This document shows, in pieces, positions 45,847 through 54,876 of a DNA stretch of 64,000 nucleotides. This stretch comes from Indibacter alkaliphilus LW1 (GTDB lineage Bacteria > Bacteroidota > Bacteroidia > Cytophagales > Cyclobacteriaceae). Both the position numbers and the translations under genes were made by a program. The notes beneath the pieces are model-generated. The model was not told where the DNA came from and made no database searches. It saw only the letters and a program-made list of their open reading frames with translations. Location: assembly GCF_000295935.2 (NCBI RefSeq), contig NZ_ALWO02000011.1, positions 62,001 through 126,000 of the forward strand, in the 5' to 3' direction. The first letter of the stretch is position 1. Every line of letters starts with the position of its first letter.

Positions 45847-45854
45847 TATATTTG
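45847..45854 (+). promoter_or_regulatory. -7 element of the hpt promoter
   Basis: TATATTTG is an exact TAnnTTTG match, 33 bp before the hpt ATG, the same distance as in front of trxA. The predicted transcript start, about 45858, falls in the left arm of the terminator at 45856-45879. Confidence 0.5.
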
Positions 45855-45855
45855 T

Positions 45856-45879
45856 AAAGCTCCTTGAAGGAGCTTTTTT
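45856..45879 (+). terminator. Terminator of the peptidase gene
   Basis: A 9-bp stem (45856-45864 with 45868-45876), 3-nt loop and T-run. It lies between the peptidase stop and the hpt ATG at 45888 and overlaps the predicted hpt transcript start. Confidence 0.8.
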
Positions 45880-45887
45880 ATTTGGCG

Positions 45888-46421
45888 ATGATTGAAATTA
45901 AAGATAAAACATTTATTCCTTTTCTTGACAGAAAGTCTTTAGACCAGAGAATCAATGAATTAGGAACTCAAATATCCAAGGATTTTGAAAACAAAAACCC
46001 TGTTATTATTGGAGTACTCAATGGTGCTTTTATGTTTTTATCTGATCTTGTCAAAAACATAGACATCCCTACTGAAATAACATTTCTGAAAATATCTTCC
46101 TATAAAGGTGAGAAGTCCACTGGGAAAATCAATCAGCTATTAGGGCTACAAACAGAAATTATTGAGAGAGATGTCATCATCGTGGAAGATATTGTAGACA
46201 CAGGTCTTAGCATGAGCTACCTGTTGGAGTTAATTAATGAACAAAATCCAAAATCTATATCTATCGCTACCTTACTTCACAAACCTGAGGCGCTGACCGT
46301 AGATATTAAAATGGATTATATTGGGTTCGAAATACCAAATAAATTTGTGGTAGGATACGGACTTGATTATGATGGATTCGGAAGAAACCTTCCAGAAATT
46401 TACCAATTGAATACAGACTAA
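45888..46421 (+). CDS. hpt: Hypoxanthine phosphoribosyltransferase
   Basis: 177 residues from the ATG at 45888 (MIEIKDKTFIPFL); an upstream TTG at 45864 lies in the terminator stem and is rejected. The PRPP loop is VEDIVDTGLSM, with PVIIGVLNGAFMF near the N-terminus and KFVVGYGLDYDG near the C-terminus. It forms IMP or GMP and can use hypoxanthine from the adenine deaminase at 20 kb. First gene of the hpt-adk pair. Confidence 0.95.
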   Translation: MIEIKDKTFIPFLDRKSLDQRINELGTQISKDFENKNPVIIGVLNGAFMFLSDLVKNIDIPTEITFLKISSYKGEKSTGKINQLLGLQTEIIERDVIIVEDIVDTGLSMSYLLELINEQNPKSISIATLLHKPEALTVDIKMDYIGFEIPNKFVVGYGLDYDGFGRNLPEIYQLNTD

Positions 46422-46438
46422 AATCAAACTCATATAAA

Positions 46439-47011
46439 ATGCTGAACATCGTTTTATTTGGCCCTCCAGGAGCAGGGAAAGGTACCCAAAGTGAAAAAAT
46501 CATAGCTAAATATAAACTCACCCATCTTTCTACAGGTGATTTATTCAGAAAGCACCTCGGTGAAGGTACAGAACTTGGCCTATTGGCCAGGAAATACATG
46601 GATGAAGGTAGGCTTGTACCCGATGAAGTTGTTATTGGAATGGTTGGTGATAAGATAAAAAACACAACAGGTACAAACGGATTTATCTTTGATGGATTTC
46701 CCAGAACCGTTGCGCAGGCACAGGCATTAGATACCCTGATGGCCCAAAATAACATGAGCATTTCGGGTATGATTGCTCTTGAGGTATCTGAGGAGGTGCT
46801 CAAAGAAAGAATCAGGGAAAGAGGCAAAACTTCAGGAAGGACCGATGATCAGGACGAAAGTAAAATTCAGACGCGTATCAATGTTTACCTTGAAGAAACC
46901 CTACCCGTGGCAGCTTACTATGAGTCACAGGGCAAATTGGAAAAAATAAATGGCATTGGAACTATTGATGGTATTTTCGAAGATATATCCAAAGTCATAG
47001 ACAAGTACTAA
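46439..47011 (+). CDS. adk: Adenylate kinase
   Basis: 190 residues, interconverting ATP+AMP and 2 ADP. The P-loop is GPPGAGKGTQ (8-17), followed by LSTGDLFR, FDGFPRTVAQA and RIRERGKTSGRTDD. The lid is the short form usual in Bacteroidota, without the zinc-binding extension. It lies 17 bp after hpt and is probably cotranscribed. Confidence 0.96.
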   Translation: MLNIVLFGPPGAGKGTQSEKIIAKYKLTHLSTGDLFRKHLGEGTELGLLARKYMDEGRLVPDEVVIGMVGDKIKNTTGTNGFIFDGFPRTVAQAQALDTLMAQNNMSISGMIALEVSEEVLKERIRERGKTSGRTDDQDESKIQTRINVYLEETLPVAAYYESQGKLEKINGIGTIDGIFEDISKVIDKY

Positions 47012-47046
47012 TCCTCAAAAAATACTACCTTTGTCAAAATTATAAT

Positions 47047-47077
47047 TGGCTAAGCTCTATAGCTTAGCCATTTTTAT
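47047..47077 (+). terminator. Terminator of adk
   Basis: A 10-bp perfect stem (47047-47056 with 47061-47070), CTAT loop and TTTTTATT tail. Confidence 0.88.
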
Positions 47078-47094
47078 TGCTAAAAATATAAGCA

Positions 47095-48090
47095 GTGGCA
47101 GACTCAAACTTTATAGATTATGTTAAATTCTGCTCTAGGTCAGGAGCGGGAGGGGCAGGTTCTGTGCATTTCCGCAGAGAAAAGCATGTCCCCAAAGGCG
47201 GCCCTGATGGAGGAGATGGTGGCAGAGGTGGAAATATCATCCTTAGAGGAAATGCCCAACATTGGACACTATTACATTTAAAATACAAGAAACATGTCAT
47301 TGCCGAAGATGGCAAAGGAGGTGAAGGAGGGAGAAGAAAAGGCAGAGATGGTGAAGATATTATTTTGGAAGTACCTCTAGGTACTGTTGCCAAAGATGCG
47401 GAAACCATGGAGCCAAGATTCGAAATTACAGAAAATGGGCAAGAAGTAATCCTAACCCCAGGGGGAAGAGGAGGCTTGGGAAATGACCATTTCAAAACAG
47501 CAACCAACCAAGCTCCCCATTATGCCCAACCCGGTGAGCCTGGGATAGAGGAATGGATAGTCCTTGAGTTAAAGTTATTGGCAGATGTTGGACTGGTAGG
47601 CTTTCCAAATGCCGGTAAGTCAACTTTACTATCCTCCATTTCTGCTGCAAAGCCCGAAATAGGAGATTATCCTTTTACCACATTGGTTCCTAATTTGGGG
47701 GTCATACCTTACAGGAATGATAGGTCTTTCGTAATGGCCGATATTCCAGGCATTATAGAAGGAGCTGCAGAAGGAAAAGGACTTGGATTGAGATTTTTAA
47801 GGCATATTGAAAGGAATTCTATTTTGTTATTTATGATTCCAGCTGATACTGAAAGTATATCAGCTCAGTATAAAATACTGCTCGGTGAGCTGGGGAAATA
47901 CAACCCGGAACTACTGGATAAAAAAAGATTATTAGCGATTACCAAGGCAGATATGTTGGATGATGAACTTATGACACAAATGATGGAAGATGTCCCAGAT
48001 GAGCTTCCTTCTCTATTTATCTCTTCAGTGAGCCAATTCAATTTGGACAGATTAAAAGATATGCTTTGGCAGGCAATAATAGATGGGTAA
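47095..48090 (+). CDS. obgE: GTPase ObgE/CgtA
   Basis: 331 residues from a GTG ([12 protein letters not shown], the usual Obg N-terminus). The glycine-rich Obg fold (1-158) with [13 protein letters not shown] is followed by the GTPase domain: G1 [21 protein letters not shown] (switch), G3 DIPGIIEGA and G4 TKAD. It acts in ribosome 50S maturation and stress response. It lacks a C-terminal OCT extension. Confidence 0.95.
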   Translation: MADSNFIDYVKFCSRSGAGGAGSVHFRREKHVPKGGPDGGDGGRGGNIILRGNAQHWTLLHLKYKKHVIAEDGKGGEGGRRKGRDGEDIILEVPLGTVAKDAETMEPRFEITENGQEVILTPGGRGGLGNDHFKTATNQAPHYAQPGEPGIEEWIVLELKLLADVGLVGFPNAGKSTLLSSISAAKPEIGDYPFTTLVPNLGVIPYRNDRSFVMADIPGIIEGAAEGKGLGLRFLRHIERNSILLFMIPADTESISAQYKILLGELGKYNPELLDKKRLLAITKADMLDDELMTQMMEDVPDELPSLFISSVSQFNLDRLKDMLWQAIIDG

Positions 48091-48162
48091 ATGTCAGTTT
48101 GTCAGTTATTCCTATATGGCAAATTAATTGTTTATAAGTGTAGAGTTAAAAATTGAAGCAAA

Positions 48163-48744
48163 ATGCAGGAAAAAGAAATAATCAATGAGGAACAAGAAAC
48201 TTCAAACGAAGTAAATCAAGATCAGAACACTGATCCAAAAGAAAATACCGAAAATAACCAAGAGCCTTCTTCCTCAGAGAGCCCTGAATTGTCACAAGAG
48301 GAAAAACTACAATTCGAAGTGCAGGAATTAAAAGATAAATACCTAAGACTCTATTCCGAGTTTGACAACTATAGAAGAAGGACGGCTAAGGAAAAACTAG
48401 ACCTTATCAAAACAGCCTCAGAAGATTTGATCAAAGATATATTACCAATTGTGGATGATTTTGAAAGGGCTTTTAAAGCCAGCGAAGGTCTTGATGATGC
48501 AGTAAAAGTCCGAGAAGGTAATCAGCTGGTATTTCAGAAACTGGTCAAAACCTTAGAGACTAAAGGTGTCAAAGTAATGGATGACCTGATTGGAAAACCT
48601 TTCGATGCAGAAACCCAAGAAGCCATCACTCAGATCCCTGCTCCAAATGATGAAATGAAGGGAAAAGTCATAGATGTTGTCGAGAAAGGATACACCTTAG
48701 GTGATAAGGTGGTACGGTACGCAAAAGTGGTGACAGGAGCATAA
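48163..48744 (+). CDS. grpE: Nucleotide exchange factor GrpE
   Basis: 193 residues: a disordered acidic N-terminus (1-55, Glu/Asn/Gln-rich), the long coiled-coil helix with EFDNYRRRTAKEK, and the C-terminal beta domain with PFDAETQEAI and KGYTLGDKVVRYAKVVTG. It releases ADP from DnaK. dnaJ follows after 9 bp, forming a chaperone operon. Confidence 0.95.
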   Translation: MQEKEIINEEQETSNEVNQDQNTDPKENTENNQEPSSSESPELSQEEKLQFEVQELKDKYLRLYSEFDNYRRRTAKEKLDLIKTASEDLIKDILPIVDDFERAFKASEGLDDAVKVREGNQLVFQKLVKTLETKGVKVMDDLIGKPFDAETQEAITQIPAPNDEMKGKVIDVVEKGYTLGDKVVRYAKVVTGA

Positions 48745-48753
48745 TAAAAAATC

Positions 48754-49860
48754 ATGGCAAAGAGAGACTATTACGAAATACTTGGAGTAACAAAAAGCGC
48801 AAGCCCTGAGGAAATCAAAAAAGCCTACAGGAAACTTGCTATTAAATACCACCCTGACAAAAACCCGGGCAATCCCGAAGCTGAAGAAAAGTTCAAAGAG
48901 GCAGCTGAAGCCTACGAAGTACTGAGCAATCAGGAAAAAAGGCAACGCTATGACCAATATGGTCATCAAGGATTAGGGGGGAATGGCGGCTACGGCGGTG
49001 GCGGCATGAATATGGATGATATCTTCTCTCAGTTCGGAGACATTTTTGGAGGAAGTGGATTCGAATCCTTTTTTGGAGGAGGTAGAGGAGGCCGAAGAAC
49101 TAAAAAAGGCACAAACCTCAGAGTCAAACTAAAGCTGAACCTAAAAGAAATCGCTAACGGGGTTGAAAAGAAAATCAAAGTCAAAAGGCAAGTACTTGCC
49201 GAAGGTGTAACTTTCAAAAACTGCTCAACTTGTCAAGGAACAGGGCAAGTAAAAAAGGTGGTAAACACTATGCTTGGCCAGATGGTCTCTGCAAGTACAT
49301 GTCCAGCATGTGGAGGTAACGGGCAGATCGTAGACAAAAAGCCGGCAGAAGCAGATCCTAGAGGTCTGGTCTTGAAGGAAGAAGTAATTGCAATCAATAT
49401 ACCTGGCGGGGTAGCTGACGGAATGCAACTCAGCATGTCAGGAAAAGGAAACGAAACTGCAGGGGGTATACCTGGGGATCTTCTGATTGTGATCGAAGAA
49501 ATTGAAGACGACATACTCCAAAGAGATGGCAACAATGTTGTATTCGATCTTTATGTTAGCTTTATCGATGCTGTACTCGGATCTTCTATTGAAGTTCCTA
49601 CAATAGACGGAAAAGTAAAAATCAAACTTGAACCAGGAACCCAGAGCGGAAAAATCCTAAGATTGAAAGGAAAAGGTATTAAAGATATCAATGGTTATCA
49701 CAGAGGAGATCAATTGATACATGTTAATGTCTGGACTCCAAAGCAGCTTAGCAAGGATGAAAGGGCAATTCTTGAAAAATTGAAAGACTCCGAAAATTTC
49801 AAACCGGATCCTGGAAACTCAGAGAAAAGTTTCTTTGATAAAATGAAAGAATTCTTCTAA
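48754..49860 (+). CDS. dnaJ: Chaperone DnaJ with half-size zinc domain
   Basis: 368 residues: J domain with HPD at 33-35, a Gly/Phe linker (about 72-112), the zinc region and the C-terminal substrate domain. Only two CxxCxGxG motifs remain, CSTCQGTG (Cys157/160) and CPACGGNG (Cys183/186), whereas classic DnaJ has four. The missing ones are the outer first and fourth motifs, so zinc site I is lost and site II kept. Similar reduced zinc regions seem to occur in other Bacteroidota. It starts 9 bp after grpE and has its own terminator. Confidence 0.95.
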   Translation: MAKRDYYEILGVTKSASPEEIKKAYRKLAIKYHPDKNPGNPEAEEKFKEAAEAYEVLSNQEKRQRYDQYGHQGLGGNGGYGGGGMNMDDIFSQFGDIFGGSGFESFFGGGRGGRRTKKGTNLRVKLKLNLKEIANGVEKKIKVKRQVLAEGVTFKNCSTCQGTGQVKKVVNTMLGQMVSASTCPACGGNGQIVDKKPAEADPRGLVLKEEVIAINIPGGVADGMQLSMSGKGNETAGGIPGDLLIVIEEIEDDILQRDGNNVVFDLYVSFIDAVLGSSIEVPTIDGKVKIKLEPGTQSGKILRLKGKGIKDINGYHRGDQLIHVNVWTPKQLSKDERAILEKLKDSENFKPDPGNSEKSFFDKMKEFF

Positions 49861-49866
49861 AATAGC

Positions 49867-49893
49867 AAGCCGGATAAAAATCCGGCTTTTTTT
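49867..49893 (+). terminator. Terminator of grpE-dnaJ
   Basis: A 9-bp stem (49867-49875 with 49880-49888) closing an AAAA loop, followed by a run of T. Confidence 0.9.
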
Positions 49894-49931
49894 ATACCTT
49901 TAGGAACCTTTTGTGCCATGTGCCGTAATTT

Positions 49932-50825
49932 ATGCGTATGTTGAATAAATTATGCTTGATAATTTGCCTAGTATTTGGCTTTAGGCTTGAAAGCAATTCC
50001 CAGATTATCAAAGAATTTAAGGTCGAGGAGAGAAATGGATTCAACTTAGTCCACCTAGACTTCAATGTTTATAAGGGTATTTCCGAGATTCAAAGAAGTC
50101 AGGCTGAAAATCCGATCCTTATTCAATGTGACCTTTCTAAAGTAAATATACTCCCATCATTTCATCATCAGACTGCCAATGGTGTACTGACTACACACTT
50201 AACACACAGAAACGTAGAATCAGAAAACCTTGGAAAGAGCCTTTCTTACAAATTATTTTCTAATTCAAATGATGATTTTGACCACAAGTGGAATGTAGGC
50301 TTAAATTCAAACTTCCTCTATGACCTCAATTTCAACTTTGGAATAGGCAAAGCCAACTTTGATTTTTCCCACTTACCCATCTCAAATTGTAAGGTCAATT
50401 CTACAAGCGCAGATGTTGCGCTGAATTACAGTAAAAAAATGGCCAACTCAGTAAAAATGGATACCTTATTGGTGAAAATTAATATGGGAAACCTGGACGC
50501 TAGCCATCTCAATTTCACTAATGCAAAAGAAATGATTTTTGAAGCTAATTATGGAGCTCTCAATCTTTCATTTTCAGATAAAATGCCTGAAGCATGCAAT
50601 ATTATAGCAACTGTGGGGGCAGGAAAAATTGACTTAAAACTTCCAGACGAAAGTCAACCTTTTATCATCAAATTGAAGTCTACTGCCATGTGTCGAACCA
50701 ATGTTTCAAAATCCCTTAAAGATATTGGCAATAAGACTTATGTAAGCAAATCTTACAAGGAGGATGCTGAAAATCTAATGACTTTTGTAATTGATGTTTC
50801 TGTAGGGTCAGTGACAATCAAGTAA
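49932..50825 (+). CDS. Secreted beta-rich protein, possible toastrack/DUF4097-like
   Basis: 297 residues with a signal peptide cleaved near SNSQ (residue 24). The second half has regular short beta segments (VKMDTLLVKINMGNLDAS, EMIFEANYGALNLSF, IIATVGAGKIDLKL, FVIDVSVGSVTIK), a repeating pattern of right-handed beta-helix or toastrack proteins such as DUF4097/DUF2807. The ABC exporter genes begin 40 bp after its stop, so it may be part of one operon and act with the exporter in the periplasm. Not assigned to a named family with certainty. Confidence 0.6.
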   Translation: MRMLNKLCLIICLVFGFRLESNSQIIKEFKVEERNGFNLVHLDFNVYKGISEIQRSQAENPILIQCDLSKVNILPSFHHQTANGVLTTHLTHRNVESENLGKSLSYKLFSNSNDDFDHKWNVGLNSNFLYDLNFNFGIGKANFDFSHLPISNCKVNSTSADVALNYSKKMANSVKMDTLLVKINMGNLDASHLNFTNAKEMIFEANYGALNLSFSDKMPEACNIIATVGAGKIDLKLPDESQPFIIKLKSTAMCRTNVSKSLKDIGNKTYVSKSYKEDAENLMTFVIDVSVGSVTIK

Positions 50826-50865
50826 TCAAGCTAATTTTTACTATTTTTAGACAAATTACAGTCAA

Positions 50866-51765
50866 TTGGAACTTCTGGAAATCAAAAATCTTAGTAAAGT
50901 TTACGGCAAAAATAAAGCCCTCAGCCATGTTGACCTGAACATTCCAAAAGGGGTTATTTACGGATTACTTGGCCCAAATGGCGCCGGAAAAACAACCCTG
51001 ATAAGAATCATCAACCAAATCATTGAAGCAGACTCTGGCACTGTGGAGTTTAAAGGGGAAAGGCTAAATCCTAAGCACATTTCGTATATCGGATACCTAC
51101 CTGAAGAGCGAGGCCTTTACAAAAAAATGAAGGTTTGGGATCAATTGATCTATTTTGCAAGACTCAAGGGGCTGAGTGGTACAAAAGCTGTCGAAAAGGT
51201 CAGGTTCTGGTTGGATAAGCTTGATATTTCCACCTGGAAAGACAAAAGAATCGATGATCTATCCAAAGGAATGGCCCAAAAGGTCCAATTCATCTCCACC
51301 ATCATCCACGAACCCGAGCTTTTAATCTTGGACGAACCTTTTTCAGGATTTGACCCTATGAATGCAGAAATTATCAAGAATGAAATTCTCGAATTAAAAG
51401 AAAAGGGGATTACCATTATGCTGTCCACTCATAGAATGGAGTCTGTTGAATTACTTTGTGATCATGTTGCTATGATCAATAAATCAAAGAAAATTTTGGA
51501 TGGTAAATTAGTCGAGATCAAACAAACTTTCCGACCAAATCAATACAAAGTGAAATTGATCTCAAATGGCTGTAGGCTACCCGAGGAATTGAATTTTACG
51601 GAGAATGGAAATCTTCTCGAATTTAACCTCAAACTAAATGGATCTACTACCAACGCCTGTCTGGAAAACCTTATGCAGTATGGGGAAGTCGTTGGTTTTT
51701 CAGAAACACTTCCAAGCATAGAAGAAATATTCATCCAACAAGTAAAAGCAAATACGAATGGGTAA
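50866..51765 (+). CDS. ABC transporter ATP-binding protein, NatA-like
   Basis: 299 residues from a TTG. Walker A is GPNGAGKTT, signature LSKGMAQK, Walker B LLILDEP followed by SGFDP, and STHRM contains the switch His. The C-terminal extension of about 75 residues is typical of NatA/DrrA-type subunits. It overlaps the permease by 8 bp. The transported substrate is unknown; Na+ for NatAB is only one possibility. Confidence 0.92.
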   Translation: MELLEIKNLSKVYGKNKALSHVDLNIPKGVIYGLLGPNGAGKTTLIRIINQIIEADSGTVEFKGERLNPKHISYIGYLPEERGLYKKMKVWDQLIYFARLKGLSGTKAVEKVRFWLDKLDISTWKDKRIDDLSKGMAQKVQFISTIIHEPELLILDEPFSGFDPMNAEIIKNEILELKEKGITIMLSTHRMESVELLCDHVAMINKSKKILDGKLVEIKQTFRPNQYKVKLISNGCRLPEELNFTENGNLLEFNLKLNGSTTNACLENLMQYGEVVGFSETLPSIEEIFIQQVKANTNG

Positions 51766-53068
51766 AGTCTGGCTTGTCATCAAAAGGGAGTATCTATCCC
51801 GAGTTCAAAAGAAATCCTTCCTTTTGGCCACTTTACTCACACCTTTGATATTTCCTGCAATCATGGGTATTTTTCTTTGGATTGCCCTTGATGAATCTGA
51901 AAGCTCCGCTTTGAGAATTATTGAAGTGGTAGACGAAAACAACATGTTTTTCATAGAAAGTTCTGATCAATATGCTTTTTCATATTCCAACAATGAAATA
52001 GAGGAAGGAAAAGAACTTGTCAAGTCCGGTGAGAGATACGGGTTTTTGTATATTCCCGAAATTGATCTGACCAGTCCCAAAGGAATTGTTTTTTATGGAG
52101 ACAAAAACCCTAGCATGAGCTTTGTCTCCTACCTTGAATCCAGCCTTAAAAGAAGAATTGAAGAACAAAGGTTATTCGAGTCCGGAATAGACCCTGAAGT
52201 CATTTCTGCATACAGAACACCTGTTAATATTCAGGCTATCACCTTGGATAACAGTGGTCAGGAAAAGGTTACTGATGCCACTGTCAATTATGCAATAGGT
52301 TTCCTTACAGGGATTTTGATATACATTTTCATTTTCGTCTATGGCAATCAAATCATGCATGGGGTCATAGAGGAAAAATCAAGCAGAATTGTAGAAATCC
52401 TCGTTTCATCGCTAAAACCATTTCAACTGATGATGGGTAAAATCATAGGAATCGGAGCTGTAGGTCTGACTCAGTTTTTGATATGGATAGTTTTGATCTC
52501 GGCTGTATCGTTCGTGGTCGTAGGGTATTTCGGAATGCAGATGCCTCATCAACAGGCTATGGAACTTTCCAGCCCTGAAATGATTTCAGCAATGAACTCT
52601 ACTAATCCCGATATTTTGGGGATTTTGGAAGTCTTACAAGGCATTGATTTTATAAAACTAGCACTTACTTTCGTCTTCTATTTTCTAGGAGGTTATTTAC
52701 TCTACGGTGCATTCTTTGCTGCAATTGGTGCTGCTGTAGATGCCCCATCGGAAGCACAGCAGTTTATGTTACCGATTACCATCCCCCTGTTGATAGCCTA
52801 CATGGGCTTATTTGTTTTTGTACTCAATGATCCCAACAGTAATGTATCATTTTGGCTGTCCATAGTTCCCTTCACTTCACCCATAGCTATGATGGGCAGA
52901 GCCAGTTATGGCATTCCCCTATTCGATTTGGCGCTTTCCATGTCTCTTCTGATTCTTGGTTTTTTATTCAGTACTTGGGTAGCAGGAAAAATATATAGAA
53001 TCGGAATCCTTGTTCACGGTTCCAAAGTAAATTACAGAACTCTCTGGAAATGGATTAAAACAGAATAA
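51758..53068 (+). CDS. ABC-2 transporter permease, NatB-like
   Basis: 436 residues. The N-terminal VIKREYLSRVQKKSFLLATLLTPL and one membrane helix are followed by a large periplasmic domain (about 45-180), then a cluster of five or more helices with GVIEEKSSRIVEILVSSLKPF, the diagnostic ABC-2/NatB cytoplasmic motif. It overlaps the ATPase by 8 bp. A terminator shared with the convergent UPF0158 gene follows. Confidence 0.9.
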   Translation: MGKVWLVIKREYLSRVQKKSFLLATLLTPLIFPAIMGIFLWIALDESESSALRIIEVVDENNMFFIESSDQYAFSYSNNEIEEGKELVKSGERYGFLYIPEIDLTSPKGIVFYGDKNPSMSFVSYLESSLKRRIEEQRLFESGIDPEVISAYRTPVNIQAITLDNSGQEKVTDATVNYAIGFLTGILIYIFIFVYGNQIMHGVIEEKSSRIVEILVSSLKPFQLMMGKIIGIGAVGLTQFLIWIVLISAVSFVVVGYFGMQMPHQQAMELSSPEMISAMNSTNPDILGILEVLQGIDFIKLALTFVFYFLGGYLLYGAFFAAIGAAVDAPSEAQQFMLPITIPLLIAYMGLFVFVLNDPNSNVSFWLSIVPFTSPIAMMGRASYGIPLFDLALSMSLLILGFLFSTWVAGKIYRIGILVHGSKVNYRTLWKWIKTE

Positions 53069-53072
53069 AAAG

Positions 53073-53100
53073 ACCGCACCAAAAGTGCGGTTAAATTTTA
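53073..53100. terminator. Bidirectional terminator
   Basis: A GC-rich 7-bp stem (53073-53079 with 53085-53091), CAAAA loop and AT-rich flanks lies between the convergent permease and UPF0158 genes. Confidence 0.75.
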
Positions 53101-53538
53101 TTCTTCAGCATAATTGAAACTGTCAATCTGTTCTTTGACCCAGTCTTTGTACTTACTCAATCTGTAAGCCTTCCATTTTTCATTGTATTTGCCAGAATTA
53201 TCAATGAGAAATTTAAAGCCTGTAGCAGCTTTTGGCTTACTGAGCGCATTAAAAAGCTCATCTTGGAAGCTCCGTTCTTTCACTTCCCTGTCAGTGAATA
53301 TCTCCATTACTTGATGTTCTTGATTTGCTTCCATCTTAGTGAATTCAGCATAATTGTCAGGGTTTTCATCAATTTCATCTAGAACGTCCTCTTCCTCCGG
53401 GGTCAAATCATAATTAAAGTAGTCCTCGTCATCAGGCATATGATGAATTTTTTTGTTATCTATTTGATAAAAACAAATCATCCCCTTCAGCAGCAAAGCC
53501 GCTATGTTTTCAACTTCTTTTTCAGATAGGGTAAGCAT
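53098..53538 (-). CDS. UPF0158 family protein
   Basis: 146 residues, acidic and soluble. The arrangement MICFYQIDNKK followed by an acidic stretch (DDEDYFNYDLTPEEEDVLDE), FQDELFNALSKPKAATGFKF and a Trp-rich end (KWKAYRLSKYKDWVKEQI) fits UPF0158, whose members have this order and size. Function unknown. It is a single gene with a shared terminator. Confidence 0.7.
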   Translation of the reverse strand: MLTLSEKEVENIAALLLKGMICFYQIDNKKIHHMPDDEDYFNYDLTPEEEDVLDEIDENPDNYAEFTKMEANQEHQVMEIFTDREVKERSFQDELFNALSKPKAATGFKFLIDNSGKYNEKWKAYRLSKYKDWVKEQIDSFNYAEE

Positions 53539-53619
53539 TTTTGAAAAGCTAAAATTTTAAGAAAATTAATTAACTGGAAATAAATATCAAATTTTAAGAA
53601 TCGTTTATTAACTATTAAA

Positions 53620-54264
53620 TCAAATGTCAAGTAAACCTGTCAATACTGACAAATTTAAGTCATGTCCTCCATCATAGTAGTGTTTTTCTACATTTAATTT
53701 CATTTTTTCAATCAGCTCTTCTTGTTTCTTTATAGACTCAACAGTTACAAATTCATCTTGCCTTCCCAATACCACAAATATTTTGGTTTCTCTAAGAGCA
53801 TCTCCTGCACTTTCTATTTTGATATCATGCGCAAAACCCCCACCCCACAAGATGAGCGTATCGAGCTTGACGGGTATTTGACTTACCCAACGAGAAGCGG
53901 TTGCTGCTCCCTGTGAAAAGCCCAAAACTTTAATCCTTGGAGTTTTTGAATACTTTATCAAAATATTATCCAAGAGGGTATTCAGATACTGATTATTGTT
54001 TTCGATGGCTGCTTCGCGTTCGTGTTTGGTCATCCAGTTAGCACCTACTCTACCAGAAAACCCTTCCAGATAAGAATAGTTTGTTGCCTCAGGCACCAGT
54101 ATCAATCTTTTGTCCGAAAATATGGGATGAAGTTTTTTCAGAAAAAACTCTGCCAACTGTCCATAACCATGTAGAGCTATTACTATTTCTTCTTCACCTC
54201 GGTGAATAACATGGCTTATGTGATATTGCGCTGTATGTTGATATTTAATGGATACTTTCATCAA
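53620..54264 (-). CDS. Alpha/beta hydrolase, phospholipase/carboxylesterase-like
   Basis: 214 residues. Serine hydrolase triad: Ser117 in GFSQGAA, Asp170 in GRQDEFV and His201 in DGGHDL; the oxyanion region is LHGYGQLAEF. This is the small cytoplasmic esterase family with YpfH and YitV relatives. The start is Met1 or Met2, overlapping the cdd stop by 4 bp, so it is cotranscribed with cdd. Natural substrate unknown. Confidence 0.85.
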   Translation of the reverse strand: MMKVSIKYQHTAQYHISHVIHRGEEEIVIALHGYGQLAEFFLKKLHPIFSDKRLILVPEATNYSYLEGFSGRVGANWMTKHEREAAIENNNQYLNTLLDNILIKYSKTPRIKVLGFSQGAATASRWVSQIPVKLDTLILWGGGFAHDIKIESAGDALRETKIFVVLGRQDEFVTVESIKKQEELIEKMKLNVEKHYYDGGHDLNLSVLTGLLDI

Positions 54265-54749
54265 CTGTTCAAGTCATTAAATCTAAAAGGCAATAATTGA
54301 TCTATTCCACTTGCTTTTAATATCTCCTCACCAGGATTGAGCATCAAAATTTCTATAGGATGACCAAACTTGACTTCATACTCATTTATGGTTTGTCGGC
54401 AAAGCCCACAAGGAGTTACTGTTGCCCATGTAGAGTCTGATCTTCGTTTGGCAACAACAGCCAGTTTTACCGGTCTATTGTTGGGGAAATTCCCCATTGC
54501 ATAGCTCAAGACTGCCCTTTCTGCACATATTCCCACCGGAAAGGAAACATTTTCCTGATTGTTTGCTGAAAATATTTGCCCATTGTCCAAGAGTAAAGCG
54601 GTACCCACCATAAAGTTGGAGTAAGGGGCGTGGGCGTGTTCTACAGCATGGATAGCCCTTTCTATCAGAGACCTATCTTCTTTCGACCATTCGCTTTTTT
54701 GAATGACTTCCAGAGATACAGTTATTTCTATTTTCTTTTTCATTTTCAA
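54261..54749 (-). CDS. cdd: Cytidine deaminase
   Basis: 162 residues, zinc enzyme converting cytidine or deoxycytidine to uridine forms. The zinc ligands are Cys75 (GICAERA, catalytic Glu77) and Cys114/Cys117 (TPCGLCRQ); HAPYSNFMVGTALL is the substrate loop. It is divergent from a saccharopine-dehydrogenase-like gene and upstream of the esterase. Confidence 0.95.
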   Translation of the reverse strand: MKMKKKIEITVSLEVIQKSEWSKEDRSLIERAIHAVEHAHAPYSNFMVGTALLLDNGQIFSANNQENVSFPVGICAERAVLSYAMGNFPNNRPVKLAVVAKRRSDSTWATVTPCGLCRQTINEYEVKFGHPIEILMLNPGEEILKASGIDQLLPFRFNDLNS

Positions 54750-54876
54750 AAATTAAAAAGCTTTTGAATTAACAAAAAAAATCCGGTTTATGTTATTCTT
54801 CCTTTTTTTTTATCCGTTTCTTTTAAGCTTTATGCATTTTCACCAATTTCGTACACAATAAACCCACTAAAAAGAG

